A DNA stretch of 64,000 bases from Metabacillus sp. B2-18 (GCF_021117275.1 NZ_CP088245.1:2145501-2209500); one strand, 5' to 3'; positions 42,360-51,471 are shown, counted from the stretch's first letter. A program made the numbers and translations. Notes: generated from the sequence alone by a model not told the origin.

Positions 42360-42737
42360 ATGATTGAAATAAAAACATCTTCTCTCAGTGATGGAGAATT
42401 TAATAGAGGAGTATTTGCTAAAACTAATATCAAAAAAGGCGAGCTTTTACATGAAGCACCTGTCATTTCTTATCCAAATGATCAGCATCAACATATAGAA
42501 AAAACGTTACTTGCTGATTATGCTTTTGAATATGGTATAAATCACACAGCTATCCTTCTAGGTTATGGAATGCTATTTAACCATTCATATGAACCTAATG
42601 CGATTTATGAGATTAATTTCGATAATCATACCTTTGATTTTTATGCTTATACTGATATACAAGCTGGAGATGAGATTTTGATAAACTATAATGGTGATGT
42701 TGATGATAAAGAGCCATTGTGGTTTGATAAGGAGTAA
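42360..42737 (+). CDS. SET-domain protein
   Basis: A compact 125-residue SET domain: MIEIKTSSLSDGEFNRGVFA, then GMLFNHSYEPNAIYEIN (the NHS-x-xPN knot) and FDFYAYTDIQAGDEILINYNGD. In eukaryotes SET proteins methylate lysines; free-standing SET proteins occur in some bacteria with unknown targets. Start is ATG 42360 behind GTGGGTGAT, or ATG 42354. The gene is alone, after the broken tautomerase and before a terminator. Confidence 0.8.
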   Translation: MIEIKTSSLSDGEFNRGVFAKTNIKKGELLHEAPVISYPNDQHQHIEKTLLADYAFEYGINHTAILLGYGMLFNHSYEPNAIYEINFDNHTFDFYAYTDIQAGDEILINYNGDVDDKEPLWFDKE

Positions 42738-42740
42738 TTT

Positions 42741-42792
42741 GTACGAATAGTACTTTTTTGTTAATTGGTTATTTTAAAATTCGTACTTTTTT
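42741..42792 (+). terminator. Terminator after the SET gene
   Basis: GTACGAAT and ATTCGTAC arms, a long A/T-rich loop, then TTTTTT. Confidence 0.6.
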
Positions 42793-42854
42793 ATTATGTG
42801 AACCTTTCCTTTAGAGGATTAGGTTCATTTTTTTTTAGAGTTGACTAGGAAAGA

Positions 42855-42886
42855 GTGCTGTCATTTCCCGTTTTTTCTTGTTTCAC
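42855..42886 (+). repeat. Intergenic repeat, copy A (diverged)
   Basis: The forward-strand sequence ends in CGTTTTTTCTTGTTTCAC and begins GTGCTGTCATT, the right half of a repeat found also at 43315, 49693 and 52001. The palindromic GGTGACAGGCACC core is eroded in this copy. Confidence 0.55.
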
Positions 42887-42991
42887 GGAACCAAATAGAG
42901 ATCTTTCTATATGCAATGTTTTTCATTGTATTTATTTAGCATGAAAGTGGTATAATCTTCAAGTAGATTAGACTTAGGAGATGACACAAAA

Positions 42992-43213
42992 ATGGCAAAT
43001 ATAAAATTTGACATTCAACAAAATTTAGGCATAATATCCGAAGGTGCGAAAGGGTGGAAGAAGGAATTTAATCTTATTAGCTGGAATGGCCGCGATCCCA
43101 AATATGATATACGTGATTGGGATGAACAACACGACAAAATGGGGAAAGGCGTTACACTTTCTAAAGAAGAAGTCATTCAGCTTAGAGAAATCTTAAATGG
43201 AATAGAATTATAG
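42992..43213 (+). CDS. YdbC-like PC4/p15 single-stranded-DNA-binding-type protein
   Basis: A 73-residue protein: MANIKFDIQQNLGIISEGAK, WKKEFNLISWNGRDPKYDIRDW, and MGKGVTLSKEEVIQLREIL. This is the YdbC group, with the fold of the eukaryotic coactivator PC4; the Lactococcus member binds single-stranded DNA. The role in Bacillus is unknown. TTAGGAGATG precedes ATG 42992. The IS3-type element lies 117 bases downstream. Confidence 0.85.
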   Translation: MANIKFDIQQNLGIISEGAKGWKKEFNLISWNGRDPKYDIRDWDEQHDKMGKGVTLSKEEVIQLREILNGIEL

Positions 43214-43314
43214 TAAATACACTTTAAGAACTAGTATGCATTAGATACAGGTTCTTAATTTTTGTTTTTACAGGAGAACATTTTGAATGTTGTCAAGGCA
43301 AAAAAAACGACAAA

Positions 43315-43330
43315 TATCGGGTGGTGACAG
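43315..43330 (-). repeat. Intergenic repeat, copy B, split by the IS3-type element
   Basis: ATCGGGTGGTGACAG at 43316-43330, which joins GCACCCG at 44832-44838 once the IS and one copy of its ACAG duplication are removed. The joined sequence matches the reverse complement of copy D. Confidence 0.65.
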
Positions 43331-43408
43331 TGCTCGACCCCCTTATAATGGACATATGAATTATAATTAAAGTACGACATATATACATTTTTATTGGGGG
43401 GATAAGAG

Positions 43409-43711
43409 ATGGCAAAACAACATAATACTGTCGAAACTAAGTTAAAAGCTGTTCGTAGAGTATTGGAAGATCTTACACCAGTGGCAATTGTGGCTAAAGA
43501 TTTAGACCTTCATCGTGATACGGTTAATCGATGGGTTAATGCATATAAGAAAAATGGAGAAAAAGGATTAATTAATCCTAAATCTGTTGCCCATTCTTCA
43601 ACTCAAAAACAAGATGAAAAGATAAGAGAGTTAGAAAAGAAACTTAAAGAAAAAGAACTAGAGAATGAAATCCTAAAAAAGTTCCAGGCCTTTCTCAAGG
43701 AGAAAAAATAA
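43409..43711 (+). CDS. IS3-family transposase OrfA
   Basis: A 100-residue helix-turn-helix protein (KLKAVRRVLEDLTPVAIVAKDL, DLHRDTVNRWVNAYKKNGEKG) followed by a leucine zipper-like coiled coil (about residues 70-100), which binds the IS ends and pairs with OrfB. Near its stop the run of six A (AAAAAATAA) permits a -1 ribosomal shift into the frame of OrfB, which is how IS3 elements make the full OrfAB transposase. GGGGGG lies before the ATG. Confidence 0.9.
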   Translation: MAKQHNTVETKLKAVRRVLEDLTPVAIVAKDLDLHRDTVNRWVNAYKKNGEKGLINPKSVAHSSTQKQDEKIRELEKKLKEKELENEILKKFQAFLKEKK

Positions 43712-43737
43712 ACACAAAATATGAGGCAATTACCCAC

Positions 43738-44625
43738 TTGAGAGAGGAATATTCTGTGGTGTTGTTATGTAAGGTTTTAGGGGTATCTAAAAGTGGATAT
43801 TACGCTTATATTAAACGTCCTAGTAGAAAAATTGGTAAAGGGGATCGTGAAATTTTAAGCCTTATTAAACGTATCTATAATCGTCATCAGGGCACCTATG
43901 GTGCTAAACGAATTTCGAAAGTATTGAAGAATAAAGGAATAGTAGTGAATCACAAAAGAGTAGCTCGCTTAATGAAAGTAACAAACTTAAAAGCCAAAGT
44001 AAGACGGCCAAAAACAACCAAAGAGTCTAAAGTTCAAGCAGCTGGTTTTGTATATGAAAATATTTTAAAAAGAAATTTCAAAGCAGTTCACCCTAATCAA
44101 AAATGGGTAACAGATATGACTGAGGTATGGATTGGGTCACATAAAAGATGTATCTCAGCTATTCTAGACTTATTTAACAGTGAAATTATTGCTTTTGAGA
44201 TTAGCACAAGTCCAAACACTGAATTAATTGAAGCTACTGTAAAAAAGGCGATGAAAAATAGAAATCTGAAAGATTTAAAAGGCGTAGTCATTCATAGTGA
44301 TCAAGGAAGTGTCTATAGATCCCTTAGTTACAATGAATTAAGCAAGAATCTACACTTTACTCCGAGTATGTCACGTAAAGCAAATTGTTGGGACAATGCG
44401 GTAATAGAGAGCTTTTTTTCCCAACTAAAATCTGAGTTTCCATGTTTTTATCCCACAAATAACATAAAAACAAGTGATACAAACTTTAAAAAATATGTAC
44501 ATTATTACAACGAGGAACGAATTCATACAAGAACCGGTTTTGTTTCTCCAAGTGAATATTATAAGGATTATATCCAAACTAAGAAGCTGGGGCTTTGCGT
44601 ATCAAACTTCAAAGCAGCAACTTGA
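43738..44625 (+). CDS. IS3-family transposase OrfB (integrase core)
   Basis: A 295-residue protein with the HTH_21 region (SVVLLCKVLGVSKSGYY) and the rve DDE integrase core. Catalytic residues can be placed: D in KWVTDMTEVW, D in VIHSDQGSVY, E in CWDNAVIESFFSQLKSE. The same frame is open upstream (NTKYEAITHLREE) to the shift site at the end of OrfA, so it is probably made mainly as the OrfAB fusion. The C-terminus NEERIHTRTGFVSPSEYY is typical. Confidence 0.93.
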   Translation: MREEYSVVLLCKVLGVSKSGYYAYIKRPSRKIGKGDREILSLIKRIYNRHQGTYGAKRISKVLKNKGIVVNHKRVARLMKVTNLKAKVRRPKTTKESKVQAAGFVYENILKRNFKAVHPNQKWVTDMTEVWIGSHKRCISAILDLFNSEIIAFEISTSPNTELIEATVKKAMKNRNLKDLKGVVIHSDQGSVYRSLSYNELSKNLHFTPSMSRKANCWDNAVIESFFSQLKSEFPCFYPTNNIKTSDTNFKKYVHYYNEERIHTRTGFVSPSEYYKDYIQTKKLGLCVSNFKAAT

Positions 44626-44725
44626 TATGGAGTGGTGGGCATGATTGCCTTGTTTGGTATGCCAACCATTAACTAAATGGCTGGCTTTTTGGTGGCAGAA
44701 TAATGCCCACAGAGGCTCCATGTCA
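44621..44725. other. Large imperfect hairpin at the 3' end of the IS3-type element
   Basis: CTTGATATGGAG pairs with CTCCATGTCAAG (one mismatch), TGGGCAT with ATGCCCA, and GCCAACCATT with AATGGCTGGC inside, spanning 105 bases across the stop codon of orfB. It extends the distance from orfB to the right end to about 200 bases, longer than usual for IS3 elements. Confidence 0.5.
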
Positions 44726-44852
44726 AGTATTAAATAAATCTCAGTTTAAAATTCAAAGGACAATTACATTTCATTTATTTTCCAATTTTGTCGTTTTGTT
44801 TTTTGTCTATTTATTGGGGGTTTGACCACAGGCACCCGAAAGGAGAGACATC

Positions 44853-46064
44853 ATGAATAATTTAACCGGTTCAAAACGTTTACAACTGGGGTTGCTTTTA
44901 GGGTCATTGGGGCTATTGGGTCCATTTACGATTGATATGTATTTGCCGTCATTTCCTACAATTGTAGAGGATTATCATACAAATGCATCTCTTGTACAAA
45001 TTAGCTTAACAACATGTTTATTAGGTTTAGGTCTAGGACAATTGGTTATTGGTCCTATGAGTGATGTACAAGGTCGACGAAAACCCTTACTTATTTTCAT
45101 TATTCTTTATTTACTTGCATCACTAACTTGTGCAATATCTCCAAACATTTATATGTTTATTGCATCAAGATTTGTCCAAGGTTTTGCAGCAGCAGGTGGT
45201 CTTGTTATTTCACGAGCTGTTGTTCGGGACCTTTATAGCGGAAAAGAATTGACTAAGTTTTTTGCTCTACTAATGTTAGTTGGTAATCTAGGTCCAATCG
45301 TTGCGCCAATTGTAGGTGGTGGGATTTTGGCTTTTACAAACTGGACGGGTGTATTTTTTGTTTTAGCATGTGTAGGATTAATTTTATTCTTAACTGTATC
45401 ATGGAAACTTGAAGAAACATTACCGGTGGAAAAACGTGTTCCAAGTAATTTTAAACAGGTGGTCAAAAATTTTGGCTCTCTATTAAAGGATCGCCAATTC
45501 GCAGGTTATGCTCTCACACAAGGGTTTATCATCGCTGGTATTTTTGCCTACGTATCTGGTATTCCGTTTGTCTATCAAAATATTTATGGCGTCACTCCAC
45601 AGCAGTTTAGCTTCTTATTTGGAGTGAACGGAATCGCTTTGATCATCGGAAGTCAGTCAGTTGGACGGTTAAATGATATAATTTCTGAAAAAACATTTTT
45701 AAAAATTGGATTAATTTTATCTAACACAGCAGGAGCACTATTACTAATAGCACTGCTTTTAAAAGCGCCAATCATAGCTGTTGCCATTCCTATTTTCTTT
45801 TTAGTTGCTTCAATCGGGATTATTTCAACAACATCATTCGCACTAGCGATGGATACACAAGGTCATATAGCAGGTAGTGCTTCTGCGCTTCTTGGACTTT
45901 TACCATTTGTACTAGGATCGTTAACAGCGCCGTTAGTTGGTATTGCTGGAGAATTCAATGCTATTCCTATGGGGATTGTGATTTTTTCTGCAAGTTTTTT
46001 AGCTTTCTTATCCTATTTTGGATTAGTTAGAAAAGCCCCTGTAAAGGTTCAACCGGCAAAGTAA
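44853..46064 (+). CDS. Bcr/CflA-family multidrug efflux MFS transporter
   Basis: A 403-residue drug:H+ antiporter with 12 membrane segments. Motifs of the Bcr/CflA (DHA1) group: GPFTIDMYLPSFPTI at the start, MSDVQGRRKPLL in loop 2-3, and the antiporter motif region GNLGPIVAPIVGG in helix 5. Relatives give resistance to bicyclomycin and other drugs or export cysteine. AAAGGAGAG precedes ATG 44853. The gene starts 25 bases after the right end of the IS, so the IS could change its expression. Confidence 0.88.
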   Translation: MNNLTGSKRLQLGLLLGSLGLLGPFTIDMYLPSFPTIVEDYHTNASLVQISLTTCLLGLGLGQLVIGPMSDVQGRRKPLLIFIILYLLASLTCAISPNIYMFIASRFVQGFAAAGGLVISRAVVRDLYSGKELTKFFALLMLVGNLGPIVAPIVGGGILAFTNWTGVFFVLACVGLILFLTVSWKLEETLPVEKRVPSNFKQVVKNFGSLLKDRQFAGYALTQGFIIAGIFAYVSGIPFVYQNIYGVTPQQFSFLFGVNGIALIIGSQSVGRLNDIISEKTFLKIGLILSNTAGALLLIALLLKAPIIAVAIPIFFLVASIGIISTTSFALAMDTQGHIAGSASALLGLLPFVLGSLTAPLVGIAGEFNAIPMGIVIFSASFLAFLSYFGLVRKAPVKVQPAK

Positions 46065-46144
46065 GGTATATTCTTTTGATTCTTAGCGAAAATTTAGTAT
46101 AGTTAGATTGACGGTTAAACTAACATATATAGGAGTGATGGTAG

Positions 46145-46969
46145 ATGGATTTCGTTACATTAAATAATGGATTAAAAATGCCACAACTAGGATACGGTGT
46201 TTGGCAGGTTGCAGATGATCAAGCAACAACTGCTGTAGCAAATGCTCTTGAAGTTGGTTATAGATCGATTGACACAGCTATGATATACAAGAATGAAGCT
46301 GGTGTTGGAAAAGCAATTAAAGATTCAACCATCCCACGTGAAGAATTGTTCATCACAACAAAGGTTTGGAATAGCGATCAAGGCTACGACAATACTTTAC
46401 GTGCTTTTGATGAAAGTTTAGAAAGATTGGGCCTTGATTATGTTGACCTTTATTTGATTCATTGGCCAACTCCTCAATTTGATCAATATGTTGATACATA
46501 TAAAGCATTAGAAAAGCTTTACCATGATGGTCGAGTAAAAGCTATTGGGGTATGTAATTTTGAAATTGAACATTTACAGCGTCTATTAGATGAATGTGAA
46601 GTTGTGCCAGTTTTAAATCAAATCGAGTGTCATCCATATCTTGCACAAAATGAGCTAAAAGAGTTTTGTGCAAAACATAATATTTATGTAGAGGCTTGGA
46701 GTCCACTTGAACAGGGTGGAGATGTGTTAAGAGATGATGTAATTGTTAAAATTGCCGAGTCTCACAGCAAAACTCCAGCACAAGTTGTTTTACGCTGGCA
46801 TTTACAAAATAATACGATTGTTATTCCAAAATCAGTTACACCATCAAGAATTGAAGAAAACTTCAACGTATTTGACTTTGAATTAACATCAGACGAAATG
46901 AATTCAATTCATGAACTGAACAAAAACCGTCGTAAAGGTAAGCATCCAAACGAAATGCATATTCGATAA
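46145..46969 (+). CDS. Aldo/keto reductase (YvgN/YtbE-like)
   Basis: A 274-residue NADPH-dependent reductase with the TIM-barrel AKR fold: Asp in YRSIDTAMIY (with the catalytic Tyr), Lys in FITTKVWNS, His in YLIHWP, and the cofactor loop VIPKSVTPSRIEEN. B. subtilis relatives reduce methylglyoxal and glyoxal. AGGAGTG precedes ATG 46145. It is followed by a strong terminator shared with the convergent gene. Confidence 0.9.
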   Translation: MDFVTLNNGLKMPQLGYGVWQVADDQATTAVANALEVGYRSIDTAMIYKNEAGVGKAIKDSTIPREELFITTKVWNSDQGYDNTLRAFDESLERLGLDYVDLYLIHWPTPQFDQYVDTYKALEKLYHDGRVKAIGVCNFEIEHLQRLLDECEVVPVLNQIECHPYLAQNELKEFCAKHNIYVEAWSPLEQGGDVLRDDVIVKIAESHSKTPAQVVLRWHLQNNTIVIPKSVTPSRIEENFNVFDFELTSDEMNSIHELNKNRRKGKHPNEMHIR

Positions 46970-46978
46970 ACATACCTT

Positions 46979-47014
46979 AAAAAGCCCATTCCTTTATACT
47001 AGGAATGGGCCTTA
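46979..47014. terminator. Bidirectional terminator
   Basis: AAAGCCCATTCCT and AGGAATGGGCCTT arms around a short loop, between convergent genes. Confidence 0.85.
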
Positions 47015-47017
47015 CTA

Positions 47018-47344
47018 TTATAGAAAATCAACAACATCTATTTCTATTGGATGAAACTGATATTTAACCAAATCTATTTGCTTATCAAAACTAACACCTT
47101 CATTCTCAAGAAGTAGCTTTTGTGAGTAAAAAGCTTCCTCATCCTTAAAGCCAATTTCTCCTTTTGCGTTAACAACACGATGCCAAGGAAGTTGATGTTT
47201 TTCACTCATAGAATGAAAAATCCGAACAACTTGCCTAGCTGCTCTTGGGCTTCCAGCTAACCGTGCAATTTGTCCATATGTCATGACTTTTCCTTTAGGT
47301 ATATTTTTTATTATATGGATCGTTCTTTTTGTAAAGGGACGCAT
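47018..47344 (-). CDS. Alkyltransferase-like DNA-binding protein (MGMT family, no active Cys)
   Basis: A 108-residue protein with the winged-helix DNA-binding domain of O6-methylguanine methyltransferase: IIKNIPKGKVMTYGQIARLAGSPRAARQVV. The PCHR motif reads LPWHRVV, with Trp54 in place of the acceptor Cys, the mark of alkyltransferase-like (ATL/YbaZ) proteins that flag alkylated bases for nucleotide excision repair. The ATG at 47344 is preceded by AAGGAGAA on the minus strand. Confidence 0.88.
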   Translation of the reverse strand: MRPFTKRTIHIIKNIPKGKVMTYGQIARLAGSPRAARQVVRIFHSMSEKHQLPWHRVVNAKGEIGFKDEEAFYSQKLLLENEGVSFDKQIDLVKYQFHPIEIDVVDFL

Positions 47345-47519
47345 GAAATTTCTCCTTAAAAGATAAAGACTAACTTCATACTTATGGTAACATTAATTTA
47401 ATCCTAAGAAACATAAAGGACTTATTTTCACAATATTTATAATAGTTTTGCGAAATAAGTTGACACCAACTAAGCAATGTGTCAAATTAATAGATATTCT
47501 ACATATTCAGGAGGAAGCA

Positions 47520-48485
47520 ATGACTACAGAAAAACACACTCATATAATTGACTGTACAATCCGTGATGGTGGACTCGTAAATAATTGGGATTTTAGTGTG
47601 GAGTTCGTTCAAGACTTATATAACGGCTTAAGTGAAGCTGGTGTTGAATATATGGAAGTTGGCTACAAAAATTCCCCGAAGCTATTAAAAGCAAGCGAGC
47701 CGAATCCGTGGAGATTTCTTGATGACAAATTTTTAAAAGAAGTGATTCCTCAGAAAAAATTCACAAAGCTTTCAGCACTTGTTGATATCGGAAGAGTAGA
47801 TCCTAATGATGTTTTACCACGAGAAGAAAGTGTATTAGACATGATTCGTATTGCTTGCTACATTCGTGAAGTGGACAAGGGGTTGGAACTTGTTCAAATG
47901 TTCCATGATCTAGGATATGAAACAGCTCTTAATATTATGGCTTTATCAAGTGTTCCCGAGAATCAATTAATTGAGGCATTCGATATGGTCAAAGATAGCC
48001 CGGTTGATGTTGTTTATATTGTAGATTCTTTTGGCAGCCTAGATCCTTTTGATATCGAACATCAAGTAAAGAAATTTAAGTCTATGCTTCCTAATAAACA
48101 GTTTGGTATTCATACACACAACAATATGCAGCTTGCATTTGCAAATACGTTAACAGCTATGAGAAATGGAGTAAGCTACCTAGATGCTTCTGTGTTTGGT
48201 ATGGGCCGTGCGGCAGGTAATTGTCACACGGAATTACTTGTAACACATGTTAAAAAATCAAGCTATGAGCTAAAACCGGTTCTAGGTGTTATTGAAAAGC
48301 ACATGGTAGAAATGCGACAAAAATGGGAGTGGGGCTATATCATCCCTTACATGATTTCCGGTGCTCTTAATGAACATCCACGTGTAGCTATGGCATATCG
48401 TGATAGTGAAGATCGTGACAAATACGTAGAGTTCTACGATAAAGTAACATCACCAGAAGCTTCAGTTGCTCCTGCCAAAAAGTAA
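47520..48485 (+). CDS. DRE-TIM aldolase-domain protein (DmpG/HMGL-like)
   Basis: About 321 residues with the HMGL-like TIM barrel: IDCTIRDGGLVNNWDFS gives the metal-binding RD motif, GVEYMEVGYKNSP, and the metal His pair in FGIHTHNNMQLAFAN. It lacks the C-terminal communication domain expected of complete 4-hydroxy-2-oxovalerate aldolases, and no acetaldehyde dehydrogenase gene lies nearby, so the reaction is unknown. ATG 47520 has AGGAGG 5-6 bases upstream. A strong terminator follows. Confidence 0.8.
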   Translation: MTTEKHTHIIDCTIRDGGLVNNWDFSVEFVQDLYNGLSEAGVEYMEVGYKNSPKLLKASEPNPWRFLDDKFLKEVIPQKKFTKLSALVDIGRVDPNDVLPREESVLDMIRIACYIREVDKGLELVQMFHDLGYETALNIMALSSVPENQLIEAFDMVKDSPVDVVYIVDSFGSLDPFDIEHQVKKFKSMLPNKQFGIHTHNNMQLAFANTLTAMRNGVSYLDASVFGMGRAAGNCHTELLVTHVKKSSYELKPVLGVIEKHMVEMRQKWEWGYIIPYMISGALNEHPRVAMAYRDSEDRDKYVEFYDKVTSPEASVAPAKK

Positions 48486-48515
48486 AGACTATGGAAATTT
48501 GGGCTTCTTAAAATA

Positions 48516-48556
48516 AAAAAATGCTAAGCACGTAAAAAGTGCTTAGCATTTTTTAT
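48516..48556. terminator. Bidirectional terminator
   Basis: AAAATGCTAAGCAC and GTGCTTAGCATTTT arms with A and T runs, between convergent genes. Confidence 0.9.
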
Positions 48557-49600
48557 TAATAAGCTGAAGAGCGAAATGATTCAATCATATGTGTAACTGT
48601 ATTGCCATACTTACTTTGTTCACTTGCTGGGTACGTCATTATAATCGTATTTGCTACTTCATTTCCAAAGAAAAACTTTTTGTACGTAATCATCCCATTT
48701 TGTTCATAAGAAAGAACATACCAGTTGGCTGTTAGTCTTTTATAAGCAATGTTAACTGGAATAGAGTTCAGATCTTCATTGTAGTAAGTTTCAATTGTTT
48801 CGTTTTCACTTATAATATTCGTATGGTTACCATAGGCAGTAACTTCAAAATCTTCGCTATAAAACCTTACGCCATCTCCATTAGTTGGGGGAGGAGCCAT
48901 CTTTAAGTTGCTTGGTACTTTCAAGGAAAATCCATATCGTTCATTTGTATAATGCTGATAGGAAATAGATTTTTGCTTTGATTCTTTTTTCCTCTCCTTC
49001 TCCTTTTCTTTCTCATTTTTCTCATTAGTACTGTTACTAAGTTGTTCATTTTCATCTGTTTCACTTGTAGCAAGTTCAACTTGTTTTATCAATTCATTCA
49101 CTTTAGATTCATAGACGTTGAGAATTTCGTTAGAGGAAATAGTAGCTTGTATAAGTTTTAACTCTTTTTCAGCTTCACTAATATTATTTTTCTTCAATAA
49201 CTCGTTAATAAAGGTTATTTTCTCCTCAACTGAGGAGGTTTGATTATTTTCTTCCATTATTTGTTTTCTTAGTGTTTCAGCTTCATCCTGAACGGTTTTT
49301 AAACCATTTTGTTCATTTATTTATGACAACATCCAACGACTTAATAGCAGACTCATAATCTTTTTCCTTATAAGCCTTTTTAGCTCGTTCCATATTTGTT
49401 GCCTGATCAAAGTAGCTTGCTGCATCTCGATCACCTGCTTTTTCATTTAAGGCAAGTTCAAAGTAAATGGCAGCCTGATGGTAATTTTTTTGACCAAGCT
49501 CTTTCATCCCTTGGTCTATAGCATGCTGATAACTTTCGTTAGAACACGAAGTAAGAAAAGTAATAAGAGCAAATAGTAATATTAAACTTTGTAGTTTCAT
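48556..49600 (-). pseudogene. Lipoprotein with TPR-like repeats, split by a one-base frameshift
   Basis: The first part (from ATG 49600) has a lipoprotein signal (LLFALITFLTSCSNES) and two TPR-like helices (QGMKELGQKNYHQAAIYFEL, AKKAYKEKDYESAIKSLDVV), stopping at 49313. The next frame, open from about 49322, continues NEQNGLKTVQDEAETLRKQI into the 233-residue part (coiled coil, Lys/Glu-rich linker, then a PsbP-like YGFSLKVPSNLKMAPPP domain to 48556). Dropping one A from AATAAATAAAT fuses them. Whole protein about 350 residues; function unknown. Confidence 0.65.
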
Positions 49601-49692
49601 TGTTTTTTCCATTCCTTTAGTAATTTTATTCTCATATTATATCAAAGATTTGTACTTACTTGATTTGTTTAGTAGTGGTAGTATCTGGTTTT

Positions 49693-49728
49693 TGGTGCCT
49701 GTCACCACCCGATTTTTCTTGTTTCACA
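49693..49728 (+). repeat. Intergenic repeat, copy D
   Basis: TGGTGCCTGTCACCACCCG followed by ATTTTTCTTGTTTCACA. It shares its full length with copy B (inverted) and its right half with copies A and E. It lies 27 bases upstream of the IS1182-type target duplication. Confidence 0.75.
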
Positions 49729-49762
49729 CACTTTTGTTTCACAGAAAAACCCCCAGATTTTC

Positions 49763-51448
49763 GAGGCCACTGAAAAAGTCCAAGTAAAAGGTAGAAAGAT
49801 TCACTTAGGTGAACTTTTCTACCTTTTTTACTTTATAATTAAAATTATAAATATAAGTGGGTGGTTTCCAATGATACAAAAACAACAAACAATGATGTTT
49901 AGTCCATATGTGGCTCTATATGATATCGTCGTTCCTCAGGATAATATGTTACGAAGAATTAAGGATCTAATTGACTTTTCTTTTATTTACGAAGAATTAA
50001 AGGATAAATATTGTCTAGATAATGGGCGGAATGCGATAGATCCTATTCGCATGTTTAAATATTTGTTTTTGAAAACCATTCATGATGTTTCAGATGTTGA
50101 TATTATCGAGCGTTCAAAATATGATATGTCCTTCAAATATTTTTTGGATATGGCTCCGGAGGAAGCCGTTATTGATTCAAGTTCTTTGACAAAGTTTCGT
50201 AAGCTTAGGTTAAAAGACATGAACTTATTAGACATGCTTATCAATAAGACAGTGGAGATTGCCATTGAGAAAGAGATTATTAAAAGCAAGTCCATTATTG
50301 TAGATGCCACCCATACAAAGGCGAGATATAATCAAATGACTCCAAAAGAAATACTAATGGAGCGCTCCAAAAACCTCAGAAAAGCAATTTATAAAATTAA
50401 CGAGAGTATGAAGAAGAAATTCCCCGTAAAGCCAAACAATGATCTACTTGAAGATGAGATTACTTATTCCCAAGAGCTCATTGAAGTGATTGAAAAGGAA
50501 GAAAGCCTTTTAGAGTATCCAAAAGTCAAGGAACATCTTAATCTCCTGAAAGAAGCCGTTGCAGATGATATCGAACAGCTACAGTCCATGAATGATCTAG
50601 ATGCCAAAGTCGGACACAAAGCAGCTGACTCATCATTCTTTGGCTATAAAACTCATCTGGCGATGAGTGAAGAGCGAATTATTACAGCCGCAACGATTAC
50701 AACCGGAGAAAAAAATGATGGAAAAGAGCTACAGACACTTGTTGAGAAAAGTATAGATGCAGGAATGGAAATTGAAACGGTTATTGGGGATACTGCGTAT
50801 TCTGAGAAAGACAACATTCAATATAGTAAGGAAAATGGAATTAAACTGGTCTCAAAATTAAATCCTTCCATAACTCAGGGTACCCGAAAAAAAGAGGATG
50901 AATTTGAATTCAATAAGGATGCGGGCATGTATGTCTGCAAGGCAGGGCATATGGCTGTACGGAAAGCTAGGCAAGGTAAAAAAGGAGTAGGCAAAAACCA
51001 AGTTGATACCTACTATTTTAATGTTGAAAAATGCAAGAGATGTCCTTTCAGAGAAGGGTGCTACAAAGAGGGAGCCAAAAGTAAAACATATTCTGTTTCC
51101 CTTAAGTCTGATCAACATTCATCCCAAGCACAATTCCAGAAAAGTGTATATTTTAAGGAAAAGTCTAAAGAGCGTTATAAAATTGAAGCGAAAAATAGTG
51201 AATTAAAACACAGACACGGGTATAATGTGGCAAAATCCTCGGGTCTAATTAGCATGGAGTTGCAAGGCGCCATGGCTATATTTACGGTAAACATTAAAAG
51301 AATTCTAAAGCTACTAGGGGAAAATTAGAGAAAATATGTGGCTAATGCAAAGAAAGAGCCGACTTTAATTCCTAAAAAAGGAAAAAAAGTCGGCTCTTTT
51401 TAAACTCACATGAATAATCTTTAAAATCGTCAGATTTTCAGTGGCCTC
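49763..51448 (+). mobile_element. IS1182-type insertion sequence
   Basis: About 1,686 bases with 14-base perfect inverted ends GAGGCCACTGAAAA (49763-49776 and 51435-51448). The 8-base direct repeat AGATTTTC flanks it at 49755-49762 and 51449-51456. One long transposase gene lies inside, with terminator hairpins near both ends (AAAAGGTAGAAAG with its partner at about 49785-49830, and AAAGAGCCGACTTT with its partner at about 51352-51402) that would shield it from outside transcription. Confidence 0.85.
49871..51328 (+). CDS. IS1182-family transposase
   Basis: A 485-residue DDE transposase: N-terminal DUF772-like domain (QDNMLRRIKDLIDFSFIYEEL, GRNAIDPIRMFKYLFLK), catalytic Asp in SIIVDATHTKAR, Asp in VIGDTAYSEKDN, and Glu in KNSELKHRHG near the C-terminus, with a CXXC..C zinc-like cluster (NVEKCKRCPFREGCYKEG). 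Full length for the family and uninterrupted, so the element may be active. The start ATG 49871 follows GTGGGTGG. Confidence 0.93.
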   Translation: MIQKQQTMMFSPYVALYDIVVPQDNMLRRIKDLIDFSFIYEELKDKYCLDNGRNAIDPIRMFKYLFLKTIHDVSDVDIIERSKYDMSFKYFLDMAPEEAVIDSSSLTKFRKLRLKDMNLLDMLINKTVEIAIEKEIIKSKSIIVDATHTKARYNQMTPKEILMERSKNLRKAIYKINESMKKKFPVKPNNDLLEDEITYSQELIEVIEKEESLLEYPKVKEHLNLLKEAVADDIEQLQSMNDLDAKVGHKAADSSFFGYKTHLAMSEERIITAATITTGEKNDGKELQTLVEKSIDAGMEIETVIGDTAYSEKDNIQYSKENGIKLVSKLNPSITQGTRKKEDEFEFNKDAGMYVCKAGHMAVRKARQGKKGVGKNQVDTYYFNVEKCKRCPFREGCYKEGAKSKTYSVSLKSDQHSSQAQFQKSVYFKEKSKERYKIEAKNSELKHRHGYNVAKSSGLISMELQGAMAIFTVNIKRILKLLGEN

Positions 51449-51471
51449 AGATTTTCAGGAGGTTTTTCATT

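Larger units (their letters stand above)
43331..44827 (+). mobile_element. IS3-family (IS150-group) insertion sequence
   Basis: About 1,497 bases with imperfect 24-base ends (TGCTCGACCCCCTTATAATG at the left; its partner at 44804-44827 shares the CCCCC core and final GACA at the same spacing). The 4-base direct repeat ACAG flanks it at 43327-43330 and 44828-44831. It holds two overlapping-frame genes, orfA and orfB. Both look intact, so the element could still be active. Confidence 0.8.
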
